From QYQD01 sp040755415 (GTDB taxonomy: Bacteria > Desulfobacterota > QYQD01): a stretch of 64,000 bases of DNA. Position numbers and translations under genes: made by a program. Under the pieces are notes generated by a model that was not told where the DNA came from, did no database searches, and saw only the letters and a program-made list of their open reading frames with translations. The stretch covers positions 12,280-76,279 of the forward strand of contig JBFMAZ010000013.1 in the NCBI GenBank assembly GCA_040755415.1. The letters run 5' to 3'. How positions within the stretch are numbered: position 1 is the stretch's first letter; every line of letters starts with the position of its first letter. Positions 8,305-16,283 of the stretch are shown here, in pieces.

Positions 8305-8790
8305 ATGCAACCTCTAAGCCATTTTGATGCCCAGGGGAAGGCGGTCATGGCGGAGGTCGGCCATAAAGAAACCACCTATCGTCGCGCCCGGGCCACTGGT
8401 TCAGTCTTGGTAAACGCCGAAACCCTGCAAATAATTAAGGAAGGACGGGCTGATAAAGGGGATGTCCTGGGACTAGCCCGTGTGGCCGGCATCATGGCCG
8501 CCAAAAAGACCGGCGAACTCATCCCTCTCTGCCATCCATTATTCATCAGCAGTGTAGATATTACCTTTTCCCTGGATGAAACAAATAATAAGGTGTTAAT
8601 CGAGGCCACGGTGAATAGCCAGGGTAAAACCGGTGTGGAGATGGAGGCATTGGCAGCGGTCTCTATCGCCGCCTTGACCATTTATGATATGTGTAAGTCA
8701 AAGGATAGAGGAATAATTATCACGGACATCTGCCTCCAGGAAAAAGAAGGAGGGAAGAGCGGCCACTATACAAGGCCAAGTGTACCGTAA
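8305..8790 (+). CDS. moaC: Cyclic pyranopterin monophosphate synthase
   Basis: 161-residue MoaC, which with MoaA converts GTP to cyclic pyranopterin monophosphate, the first intermediate of molybdenum (or tungsten) cofactor synthesis. The signature runs from MAEVGHKETTYRRARATGSV through KKTGELIPLCHPLFIS and TVNSQGKTGVEMEALAAVS to MCKSKDRGI, with the catalytic Lys in the last block. Start ATG 8305. The presence of MoaC fits an anaerobe with Mo/W enzymes. Confidence 0.97.
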   Translation: MQPLSHFDAQGKAVMAEVGHKETTYRRARATGSVLVNAETLQIIKEGRADKGDVLGLARVAGIMAAKKTGELIPLCHPLFISSVDITFSLDETNNKVLIEATVNSQGKTGVEMEALAAVSIAALTIYDMCKSKDRGIIITDICLQEKEGGKSGHYTRPSVP

Positions 8791-9613
8791 TTATCAGTTA
8801 ACAATGCGCCCTCCAGAACTCGACCCTATAGATGTTACGTTACTTACCAGGAGGCTTAAAACCACGCCTTTCGCACGAGGAGAGATTCAGTATCTACCAA
8901 CCACTGGCTCCACAAATGATGTAGCGAGAGACCTGGCAGAAAAAGGCGCTCCGGAAGGGACTATAGTTATTGCCGAAAGCCAGACTAGGGGACGGGGGCG
9001 TCTGGGCCGGACGTGGCATTCACCACCGGGTACCGGCCTCTATTTTTCCATCGTCCTCCGGCCCTCGCTCGATCCATCCGACCTCCCCAAAATCACGCTG
9101 CTGGCCGGAGTAGCCGTTGCTGAAGCTATAGAAGAAACCACCGGCCTTCACCCGCTCATCAAGTGGCCGAACGACCTCCTGTTGGCAGGTAAAAAATTAG
9201 CCGGCATACTGGCAGAGCTTTATGGCGATATTACCTCACCTTATGTTATCCTTGGGATTGGCATAAATGTTCACACGCGCCGCGAAGAGTTCCTCCCTGA
9301 ACTGCAAGAAACCGCCACCTCTCTGGACATGGCCGGCGGACAAAACATCTCGCGCGCCAATCTCCTGCAGGCCATACTTACGCATCTGGGAAGGTGGTAT
9401 GAATCATTCAAGAAGGGAGCGTTTCAGCCCATCCTGGACGCCTGGCGTAAGAGATGTGTTATCATCGGCGCCCGAGTCAGGATACTCTCTGGAGAAAAAG
9501 AACTGGAGGGAACCGTTGTCGATATGGATGTGACGGGCGCTTTGCTCCTTAGGGATCAGGCCGGACAGATCCAGCGTATCTTATCCGGTGAAGTCATACG
9601 GTGGGAAAAATGA
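8780..9613 (+). CDS. birA: Biotin--[acetyl-CoA-carboxylase] ligase (no DNA-binding domain)
   Basis: Biotin protein ligase that adenylates biotin and transfers it to the carrier lysine of carboxylases. Visible: TTGSTNDVARDLAEKG (about 41-56), the biotinyl-AMP loop SQTRGRGRLGRTWHSPPGTGLYFS (about 67-90, glycine-rich GRGRLGR), and KWPNDLL (about 131). The small C-terminal domain follows. There is no N-terminal helix-turn-helix, so it cannot repress biotin genes as E. coli BirA does. The GTG at 8780 overlaps moaC by 11 bases; ATG 8804 is an alternative. 277 residues. Confidence 0.93.
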   Translation: MYRNYQLTMRPPELDPIDVTLLTRRLKTTPFARGEIQYLPTTGSTNDVARDLAEKGAPEGTIVIAESQTRGRGRLGRTWHSPPGTGLYFSIVLRPSLDPSDLPKITLLAGVAVAEAIEETTGLHPLIKWPNDLLLAGKKLAGILAELYGDITSPYVILGIGINVHTRREEFLPELQETATSLDMAGGQNISRANLLQAILTHLGRWYESFKKGAFQPILDAWRKRCVIIGARVRILSGEKELEGTVVDMDVTGALLLRDQAGQIQRILSGEVIRWEK

Positions 9614-9673
9614 GTTATTCGCACCCCAGCGCATCTTCGAACCGTAAGGGACATGACGACCTGAGAATTTATA

Positions 9674-9708
9674 AAAGAGGCGGGAGATTCATCCCGCCTC
9701 TTTTTTTG
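9674..9708. terminator. Rho-independent terminator, bidirectional
   Basis: A perfect GC-rich stem AAGAGGCGGG / CCCGCCTC(TT) with an 8-base loop, followed on the plus strand by a run of seven T and preceded by an A run that serves the minus strand. It lies between the convergent birA (plus) and adk (minus) genes and can end both transcripts. Confidence 0.9.
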
Positions 9709-9723
9709 CAAATGTAGAGGGCA

Positions 9724-10401
9724 TTAGGCCAACTGGGCCATCAATTTCTCTGAGACTACATTGATGGGCGGCGCACCATCCACGGCAACTACCTTTGGCC
9801 CCGGCACTTTCTTGAAATAATTGACTGCCGCCATGGTGCCGCTGTTGGTATCGTAATAAATATCATGCCTTTTATCAATAGCGACCGTATCCTGGTCATC
9901 GGCCCGCGTCTTTAAATCACCTCCGCAGACCCGGCAGACCAATTTCCCATCCTTTTCTACCGGCTTGATGGCATCAATATAGACATGGTTGGGATGGTTG
10001 TTGTCATTGACGCAAAGCCTTCTGCCCATAATCCTTTCCGCGGCTGTCTTGCGGTCCAGGGCGATCTCCACGACATAGTCAAGCTTGATGCTGGCATCAT
10101 TAAGCGCCTTGTGCAGGGCCTCGGCCTGGGCCACGTTACGCGGGAAGCCGTCCAGAAGCCACCCTTTTTTACAGTCATCCTCTTTAAGCCGGTTGAGGAT
10201 CATGGGGATGGTGATGTCATCCGGTACCAGATCTCCCCGGTCAATGTATGCCTTGGCCTTTTTCCCCAGCTCTGTGCCCCCGCCTATATTCTTTCTGAAT
10301 ATAGCGCCCGATTCGATGTGGGGTATATTATACTTCTTCTGAACAATTGCCCCCTGCGTTCCCTTGCCACTCCCATTTGGACCAAAAATTAAGATGTTCA
10401 T
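9724..10401 (-). CDS. adk: Adenylate kinase with unusual metal-type LID
   Basis: 225-residue adenylate kinase (ATP + AMP to 2 ADP). P-loop FGPNGSGKGTQ at about 5-15, AMP-site SGAIFRKN, and DGFPRN near 88. The LID carries one CxxC pair (CRVCGG, about 162) but the first pair is replaced by C-x5-H (CVNDNNH, about 133-139), reminiscent of the metal-binding adenylate kinases of Desulfovibrio. ATG 10401 is chosen because of the strong GGAGGAG box upstream; a longer in-frame start at 10428 adds nine unlikely residues. Stands alone, facing the birA terminator. Confidence 0.93.
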   Translation of the reverse strand: MNILIFGPNGSGKGTQGAIVQKKYNIPHIESGAIFRKNIGGGTELGKKAKAYIDRGDLVPDDITIPMILNRLKEDDCKKGWLLDGFPRNVAQAEALHKALNDASIKLDYVVEIALDRKTAAERIMGRRLCVNDNNHPNHVYIDAIKPVEKDGKLVCRVCGGDLKTRADDQDTVAIDKRHDIYYDTNSGTMAAVNYFKKVPGPKVVAVDGAPPINVVSEKLMAQLA

Positions 10402-10520
10402 GAAACTCCTCCTTTCGCAAAAAATCACTGTTAGGACTATAGCAAAAAACCATTAATTATTTCCAGAATAAAATGAATATACATTCAAAAAATATTTGCC
10501 CCCTTCTCTATCAGCCATCT

Positions 10521-10673
10521 GAGGCTCTTGCAAAAGTCTTATGATCGGGTTGCCGTCATTCCGGCGAACTCCGGATCAGGTCCGGGGCAGGCGCCGGAAT
10601 CCAGTGATTCCGACCAGATTAAGACACTACTGGACACCGGTTTTCACCGGTGTGACGACTTTTGCAAGAGGCT
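10521..10673 (+). mobile_element. MITE family 2, copy A (153 bp, 5-bp TSD)
   Basis: Non-coding element with inverted ends GAGGCTCTTGCAAAAGTC and, read inwards from the right, AGCCTCTTGCAAAAGTC. It is flanked by a 5-bp direct repeat CATCT (10516-10520 and 10674-10678). The interior contains palindromes ATTCCGGCG...CGCCGGAAT and CACCGG-TTTT-CACCGGTG. A shorter sibling is at 24566-24695. Together with the promoter below it fills the 444-base space between adk and the electron-transfer cluster. Confidence 0.8.
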
Positions 10674-10720
10674 CATCTGTAAAGACTTGTATGCCCACCC
10701 GGGCCTTTCCGCCTTTGTCC

Positions 10721-10747
10721 TTGACAATCATATCTAACTCATATAAA
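10721..10747 (+). promoter_or_regulatory. Candidate promoter of the electron-transfer cluster
   Basis: A perfect TTGACA (10721-10726) and TATAAA (10742-10747) separated by 15 bases, slightly short of the optimum. It is about 100 bases upstream of the first lipoprotein gene and just downstream of the family 2 repeat. A small hairpin (AGGGC/GCCCT, about 10814-10829) precedes the ribosome-binding site. Confidence 0.45.
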
Positions 10748-10845
10748 GCAGAAAAAGTTTTCTTATTTCCCCCTTTTCTTAATGACGGAAGTGGCCGATA
10801 TAGTAATAGATACAAGGGCCTTTGTGCCCTCAAGGAGGAGGATGC

Positions 10846-12432
10846 ATGTACAGAATCCTTCATAAATATTACTTGCTTTGTCTGTCTCTCCTTCTCGTAA
10901 TTACTTCGTGCTGGGGCTGCGCCCGGCTAAAGGACAAACATCCGGCCGAACCGGTGGATAGCCGGCCACAGGGCAGACTCGTTATGTTTTTAAATGGCCC
11001 GCCGCAGGCCAGCCTGAATCTCACCTTTAGCCTCAGCAGCATTGCCGTCTTCAGCGAAGAAGGCGGGTGGGAAGAGTTGCCGCTTAAACCGCAACCGATA
11101 AACTCCCGGGGTATAATCGGACGCCAGATCATCCTCGTGGAAAGCAAGCTTGTGGCCAGGACCTATGAAAAGGTGCGCTTTACCTTTGACCGGGCGCAGA
11201 TCATTAAGGAAAATAAGGCCGCAGACCTTTCCATCCCTTCTGAAGGCCTGGAGATGGATTTTAAATTCAGGATAGTCAAAGGGCAGGATACTTCAGTTTT
11301 TATCAATTGGGATGTAGATGGGTCTATAGCGGATAATTATCTATTTATCCCCGCATTTGCGCTAAAGACAGAGATTCGCGGGGTAAGAAGCCAACTGGCT
11401 TATGTAACCAATGAAGAGTCAGACAATGTAACCGTTATTAATAGAGAATGGGACGAGGTTGTTTCTACCATAGCGGTAGGAAAGGCGCCATGCGGTCTGG
11501 CCGCCGGTACAAAGAAGACCAGGCTAAGGGTATATGTGGCCAATGCCAGGTCGAATAACATCACGGTCATCGATCCGACCCTAAACCAGGTTGAGCAGGC
11601 CGTACCGGTATCATTTGGTAAACAACCCCGGGCCATTGCCGCAGCGCAGACCCGGTCGGGCAAGGAATGTCTGTTTGTGGCCAATTATGCCTCTAACAAT
11701 GTCTCCATAATTGATACGGATAATTATGAAGAGATTGCACAGGTCAGGGTAGGGGTTGGCCCCATCGCCGTAATCACCGACCCCCCCACGGACACCATAT
11801 ATAATATGAAAGGGCTGACGGCCAGCCAGTTGAGTCGCTGGAGGGATTACCGGGATCAACACCTGCATATATATGTAGCCAACAGTAAGACCAACACCGT
11901 ATCCGTTATTATTTTTAATACTTCTACACTTGCTGTGCAAGATACCCATACCTTAACCGTGGGCTGGAATCCGATGGCCCTGGACGTAGATGTGGAGCGG
12001 GGTAAGGTCTATGTAGCTAATAACGCCTCTGATACGCTCTCAGTCATCGATGCATTAAAGATCATGGATGGCTCCACCTCGGACGCAGTAACCACCTTAA
12101 CCAATGTAGGCACGGGTGGGGTGGACATTGCGGTTGATGCCTACTTTATGAGGCTGTATCTTTTAAAGGACCGGCCCGGTGAATTGCTCTTTCTTAAGAC
12201 CCCGGTGGAGGCCATCGCTGCATCCCTGAAGTCTATCATGACACCCATAACCGGATTGATCAATATGGACGGTTCTCCCCGGTCTATGGCCCTGGACCCT
12301 GAAAGTAGAAAGTTTTATGTCGTGGATAGTGGGGGAGATGCAGTTCACGTTATAGATAAGACTACCCGACGTCAGATAAAGAGCATTCCCGTGGGTCGTA
12401 AGCCTTATGAGATTACGATGGTTCCTTTTTGA
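10846..12432 (+). CDS. Lipoprotein with DUF4382-like domain and YVTN beta-propeller
   Basis: 528-residue exported lipoprotein. The leader MYRILHKYYLLCLSLLLVITSCWGC has a lipobox cysteine. Residues about 40-180 resemble DUF4382 (GRLVMFLNGPPQASLNLTF, then a Phe/Val-rich beta domain). From about 185 to the end there are six to seven YVTN/YncE-type blades, each with an anchor such as YVTNEESDNVTVIN, VYVANARSNNITVID, YVANSKTNTVSVI and VYVANNASDTLSVID. ATG 10846 has an AAGGAGGAGG box. Surface beta-propellers of this sort occur beside multihaem cytochromes. Role is inferred: binding or scaffolding at the outer membrane in the electron-transfer complex. Confidence 0.8.
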   Translation: MYRILHKYYLLCLSLLLVITSCWGCARLKDKHPAEPVDSRPQGRLVMFLNGPPQASLNLTFSLSSIAVFSEEGGWEELPLKPQPINSRGIIGRQIILVESKLVARTYEKVRFTFDRAQIIKENKAADLSIPSEGLEMDFKFRIVKGQDTSVFINWDVDGSIADNYLFIPAFALKTEIRGVRSQLAYVTNEESDNVTVINREWDEVVSTIAVGKAPCGLAAGTKKTRLRVYVANARSNNITVIDPTLNQVEQAVPVSFGKQPRAIAAAQTRSGKECLFVANYASNNVSIIDTDNYEEIAQVRVGVGPIAVITDPPTDTIYNMKGLTASQLSRWRDYRDQHLHIYVANSKTNTVSVIIFNTSTLAVQDTHTLTVGWNPMALDVDVERGKVYVANNASDTLSVIDALKIMDGSTSDAVTTLTNVGTGGVDIAVDAYFMRLYLLKDRPGELLFLKTPVEAIAASLKSIMTPITGLINMDGSPRSMALDPESRKFYVVDSGGDAVHVIDKTTRRQIKSIPVGRKPYEITMVPF

Positions 12433-12449
12433 TAGGCCGAGGATAAGGG

Positions 12450-14795
12450 TTGGATGTTAAACTTTTAAAGGTGATGGCCAGTCGTGCCATAGGCAGATTC
12501 GCACGCCCAGGCGTATCTTCGACCGGGGCAAACAAAGTGCCTGCCCTACGGAGGTTGTGGAGGGTAGTTATAGCCCTGGCTGTGCTTATAACTTACCCCG
12601 GCCCATCTGCCTGGGCGGTAGGTATAGGCGGCACGGCCGATATTCGTTATAACGCAACCAAACAAAAAAAGGATGGAGTCAAAACAAGCGACGGTTATAA
12701 CTTTTCTCAAAATTATTATTTAAATCTGGCCGATGAAATTACCCCTGCGCTTTCTTATAGTCTCAATTTCCGGGCCAATCACAACAAAACTTCTACTACC
12801 CAGGACAGCATAACCACAAAAACTTACAGCCAGGGCGCTGAGCCGCAGATTGAATTCAGCCTGCATAACCCTTTTTATAATGCCAGCGCCGGCTATCAAC
12901 GTACAGAGAGATGGAGCGGGGCATCTATCGCTAATGAGATACGGAAGACCGGCGATTATACCTATGCCCGGTTTGATATATCCCCACGTGACTTGCCGAC
13001 TCTGGCCCTGCAGTGGGGCCGTAAACGGGATTTTGATTATCTTTCGCCCACGCGCCTCGATACCACCACCGACACCTATCTCCTGAATACAAGTTATGAT
13101 TATGCCCCTTTCAGGCTTTACTACAATTATTACCTTACCCAGACCACAGATGATGCCCCCTCAGGCAATATCTATCGCACCGAGAGAGAGGCGCACACGC
13201 ATAATGGCCGGCTGGATTACGGCCAATCATTTTTTGACGGCAAGCTGCCGGTTAATGCCAGTTACCAGGCCAACTATAACCGGAATATTATGGATATCTT
13301 TTCCACCGCCGCCGTGGTTACAGTACAGCGGACGCCTTTTCTGGGGCTTCATAAGAGGGATACGAACACAACTCCGACTCCAACCACACTCGAGCTCGCG
13401 ACCCAAAACCTCCTTACAGATGGTGAAAAGAAGCCCGATGATACAAGTACAAACATCAACGTCGGGAAAACCGGATTGCCAAATTGGAACCTTAGTTCAA
13501 ATCTACAGCACAATATAGGTCTGGAGCTGACCAGTACCAAATCAGTTAAGACCCTTCGCATTTACACAAACATACCCAAGAGCGACACCTCTTTTAACGT
13601 CCCCGGGAACGCCTTGGACCTTACCGTTTACTCAGGCACCACAGCATCCAATTGGACCGCGATAACCGGTGTTGCTTCTCCGGCTCCGAGCACCTCGGCG
13701 ACAGAAGACGTTTATTTTTACGAGGTAAACTTTACTGCCCAAGAAGCCAGATTTTTCAAGGTCGTCAATACCTCAGAAACAGACCGTACTAACGTATATA
13801 TCACAGAGATAGAAGCCTATGGGGATGAGACGGAAAAAACGGATATTACTGACCGGTTCGATCAGGGTCTGAATTTTAATACCAGCCTGAAGGCCAGGCC
13901 TGATCTGTCGGTTTCCTTCAGTTTTTACCTGACGCGCAATGACGAAGAACCATCATCCCTTCCCGAGGCGGCGAGTAATCTGTTGTCAACCATTTTTAGT
14001 AAGACCCAAAAAGGGGGGGAGGGTATATCCAGGGGGACCACTACGCGGAGCTGGGGTCCTTCTGTTAACTGGCAGCCTTATAGCAAGCTCTTGACCTCTT
14101 TGCGTTTCCAAAGGCAGGATTCGTGGGATACGGAGGGGACCACCGACTCGGCATCCAATACGTATGCCTTTTCTCTTAATTCCCCGCTTCTGGATACGCT
14201 GGATGCCACGTTTTCGGCGACCCGCAGTGAGCAGTACAGCTTTTCTGAGAAACAGACCATAAGCGACTCCCTTCTCTTCAGTACGCTGGCTAAATTGTAC
14301 GACGGCGTCAACATGGTTACAGACCTGAACTATACCACCTCGGAGTCCTTTCAAACTAATATCACTACTGATACCCTTTCCCTTAATGGTAATATAAATG
14401 CTATACTGACACGCAGGCTGAGTGGAACCTTCACTTATGGTTTTAGCTGGCCTTCGCCTGGTACGGCCTCCAACCAGCAGTCTCTGGTGTTGACTTATCG
14501 CCCCAGTGCGCTGTTAAATTTTATGGCCTCGCTTCAGGCCGCCGATACTGGAACCGCCCATACTTTTGGCCAGAATTACAGTATAGACTGGCTCCCAGTC
14601 CCCGTACTTAATTTTAATCTGAGCGCCCAGGAGACGGAATCAGGAGACACAAAAAACCAGACCCTTACCTTCCAGAACAGGTGGCAGATAAATAGGTATA
14701 TGGATTTTCAGTTTAATTATTCCTTTGGGCGTGTTAAATCATCGTCTGAAACGGATACCCATACCTGGGGGTTCTCGTTTACCGGACGGTTCTGA
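12450..14795 (+). CDS. Outer-membrane beta-barrel protein with inserted discoidin-like domain (putative conduit porin)
   Basis: 781-residue secreted protein. N-terminal signal peptide with core VVIALAVLITYP and a cleavage site after PSAWA (about residue 56). The rest alternates polar and aromatic residues in many predicted beta strands, rich in Asn, Thr, Ser and Tyr, and ends in FSFTGRF with a terminal Phe, as in outer-membrane barrels. Residues about 335-460 (LELTSTKSVKTLRIYTNI ... VYITEIEAYGD) look like an F5/8 type C (discoidin) sugar/surface-binding fold inserted between strands. Start is TTG 12450 or ATG 12474. Next to multihaem cytochromes it is the natural candidate for the porin of a porin-cytochrome conduit. 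Confidence 0.75.
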   Translation: MDVKLLKVMASRAIGRFARPGVSSTGANKVPALRRLWRVVIALAVLITYPGPSAWAVGIGGTADIRYNATKQKKDGVKTSDGYNFSQNYYLNLADEITPALSYSLNFRANHNKTSTTQDSITTKTYSQGAEPQIEFSLHNPFYNASAGYQRTERWSGASIANEIRKTGDYTYARFDISPRDLPTLALQWGRKRDFDYLSPTRLDTTTDTYLLNTSYDYAPFRLYYNYYLTQTTDDAPSGNIYRTEREAHTHNGRLDYGQSFFDGKLPVNASYQANYNRNIMDIFSTAAVVTVQRTPFLGLHKRDTNTTPTPTTLELATQNLLTDGEKKPDDTSTNINVGKTGLPNWNLSSNLQHNIGLELTSTKSVKTLRIYTNIPKSDTSFNVPGNALDLTVYSGTTASNWTAITGVASPAPSTSATEDVYFYEVNFTAQEARFFKVVNTSETDRTNVYITEIEAYGDETEKTDITDRFDQGLNFNTSLKARPDLSVSFSFYLTRNDEEPSSLPEAASNLLSTIFSKTQKGGEGISRGTTTRSWGPSVNWQPYSKLLTSLRFQRQDSWDTEGTTDSASNTYAFSLNSPLLDTLDATFSATRSEQYSFSEKQTISDSLLFSTLAKLYDGVNMVTDLNYTTSESFQTNITTDTLSLNGNINAILTRRLSGTFTYGFSWPSPGTASNQQSLVLTYRPSALLNFMASLQAADTGTAHTFGQNYSIDWLPVPVLNFNLSAQETESGDTKNQTLTFQNRWQINRYMDFQFNYSFGRVKSSSETDTHTWGFSFTGRF

Positions 14796-14810
14796 AAGGA
14801 GAAGGCATTA

Positions 14811-15422
14811 TTGTTGACAGTGATACATAAAACTGATAAAAGCCGAACGTGGGCGGTTGTTTTGTTATTTTGTTTATGCTTGACTTTTGTATTATTCTTG
14901 CCTGCCTGCGCACCCGGCCGAAAGACTTATCTGCGTTCGGGCGTTGATATTCGTCAGATTACAAAGGTGGCAGTTATGCCTTTTGAGAATCTGACCAATG
15001 ATCCGTATGCAGGTAAAAAGGTGCAAGATCTCATGATTACAGAACTTTTGCGCGGGGGGCGTGTGGATGTTATCGAGCCCGGCGAGGTATTAAATGCTAT
15101 ACGGAGTAGCGGGATTACCTCCATCAGTGCCTTGCATATTGAAAATATAAAGATTATCGGTCAGCGGCTGCGGGTCCCGGCGGTAGTGGTGGGTTCAGTC
15201 CATGCCTTCGGCGTAACGCGGGGCGTTACGATATCCTATCCCGAGGTAACTATTCACTGTATTGTGGTGGAAACCACTTCGGGGGCAATTATTGCTTCGA
15301 CCCAGTACACGTCCGGTGGAACCGGCTTCTGGAGCAGGCATTTCAAGGCGGAAGGGCCTACCTTGGGCGAGACAGCCGAGGATGCGGTAAACGTTATAGT
15401 AAGGAGTCTGTTTTTACCATGA
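14811..15422 (+). CDS. CsgG/GNA1162-like outer-membrane lipoprotein, paralogue 1
   Basis: 203-residue lipoprotein: hydrophobic leader and lipobox FLPAC. The mature part has KVAVMPFENLTNDPYAGKKVQDLM, the first strand and helix of the CsgG/GNA1162 (DUF799-like) fold, then VPAVVVGSVHAFG and VEVTSGAII-like strands. Such proteins assemble in or at the outer membrane as secretion or scaffold lipoproteins. The TTG at 14811 has a strong AAAGGAGAAGG box. It overlaps the next gene by four bases (ATGA). Paralogous to the following two genes. Precise function unknown. Confidence 0.7.
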   Translation: MLTVIHKTDKSRTWAVVLLFCLCLTFVLFLPACAPGRKTYLRSGVDIRQITKVAVMPFENLTNDPYAGKKVQDLMITELLRGGRVDVIEPGEVLNAIRSSGITSISALHIENIKIIGQRLRVPAVVVGSVHAFGVTRGVTISYPEVTIHCIVVETTSGAIIASTQYTSGGTGFWSRHFKAEGPTLGETAEDAVNVIVRSLFLP

Positions 15423-16000
15423 AGCAACGGGGGGCTTATCACTTTATAATTTGTCTTTTACTGGCGTTCACCTTTTCTGGTTGCGCCCGTGCGCCCAAGC
15501 CGAGTTTTTATATACGCCAGGACTTTGACTTTAGCTTTATAAAGAGGGTAGCCGTATTGCCCTTTGATAATCTTACCAATGAGAAGTTTGCCTCGGAAAG
15601 GATTAGAAGACTGGTAATTAATGAACTTCTGGCCTCGGGCCTGATGGATGTGGTCGTAGCCGGCGATCTTTCAGCCGCCCTTAAGGCGGCCAGGGTGGAA
15701 TCAGTAACGGCCCTGCCTCCCCAGCAGATCAAGGAAATTGGCAGGGCATTAAATGCGCAGGCCATTCTTACCGGCTCAGTCGAAAGATATGAGGAACCCA
15801 AAGGTGGAACCTTTGCCGCCCCTGAAATTTCCATTTCCTTAGTGATGGCGGAGACCGATTCTGGTTCCATTGTCTGGTCAGTAAGTGTTTCTACCGGTGG
15901 GGCAGGTTTTGGGACCCGCCATTTTGGGGCACGTGCAGATACGATCAGTGAGGCATCTGAAAAGGCGGTTAAAAAGGCGATCCGGACGCTGTATCCATGA
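15419..16000 (+). CDS. CsgG/GNA1162-like outer-membrane lipoprotein, paralogue 2
   Basis: 193-residue lipoprotein with lipobox FSGC and mature motif RVAVLPFDNLTNEKFASERIRRLV, then AQAILTGSVERYEEP and MAETDSGSIVWSVS, and the same STGGAGFGTRHF block seen as TSGGTGFWSRHF in the upstream paralogue. Starts with ATG in the ATGA overlap with the previous gene, so the pair is translationally coupled and arose by tandem duplication. Probably periplasmic-facing outer-membrane lipoprotein. Confidence 0.7.
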   Translation: MKQRGAYHFIICLLLAFTFSGCARAPKPSFYIRQDFDFSFIKRVAVLPFDNLTNEKFASERIRRLVINELLASGLMDVVVAGDLSAALKAARVESVTALPPQQIKEIGRALNAQAILTGSVERYEEPKGGTFAAPEISISLVMAETDSGSIVWSVSVSTGGAGFGTRHFGARADTISEASEKAVKKAIRTLYP

Positions 16001-16060
16001 GAGATAAAATTCGAAATACGAATATCGAAATTCGAAACAAGATATTGATGGTAGAGGTAC
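16001..16060. repeat. A/T-rich dispersed palindromic repeat
   Basis: Tracts AAATTCGAAATACGAATATC and related words, made of overlapping TTCGAA-type palindromes. The same vocabulary recurs at 19258-19300, 44070-44220, 49063-49230, 52965-53300 and 54507-54640. Here it follows the stop of the second CsgG-like lipoprotein and precedes a mobile element. Confidence 0.6.
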
Positions 16061-16091
16061 GAGATTTGCCCTGCTCAATAGTTTTTTGAAC

Positions 16092-16254
16092 CTAGTGTAG
16101 TACGCTATAAATAGCGCAACATATATTCTGGTATTCTGGTAACAAAAACCGTCATTCCTGCGAAAGCAGGAATCCAGAAAGACAAAAAGACTAGATTCCG
16201 GGTCAAGCCCGGAATGACAATTAAAGTAACGGAACTTATAGCGCACTACACTAG
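16092..16254. mobile_element. MITE-like element type 4 (163 bp)
   Basis: Ends are inverted repeats: left CTAGTGTAGTACGCTATAA, right read inwards CTAGTGTAGTGCGCTATAA, 18 of 19 bases identical. The interior contains a palindrome around GCGAAAGCAGGAATCC and TTCCGGGTCAAGCCCGGAA. No clear target duplication is seen. It lies 30 bases upstream of the third CsgG-like lipoprotein gene and so separates it from its two paralogues. Confidence 0.65.
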
Positions 16255-16283
16255 ACACCTCCAAGTAATTATGAAACAGCCCT

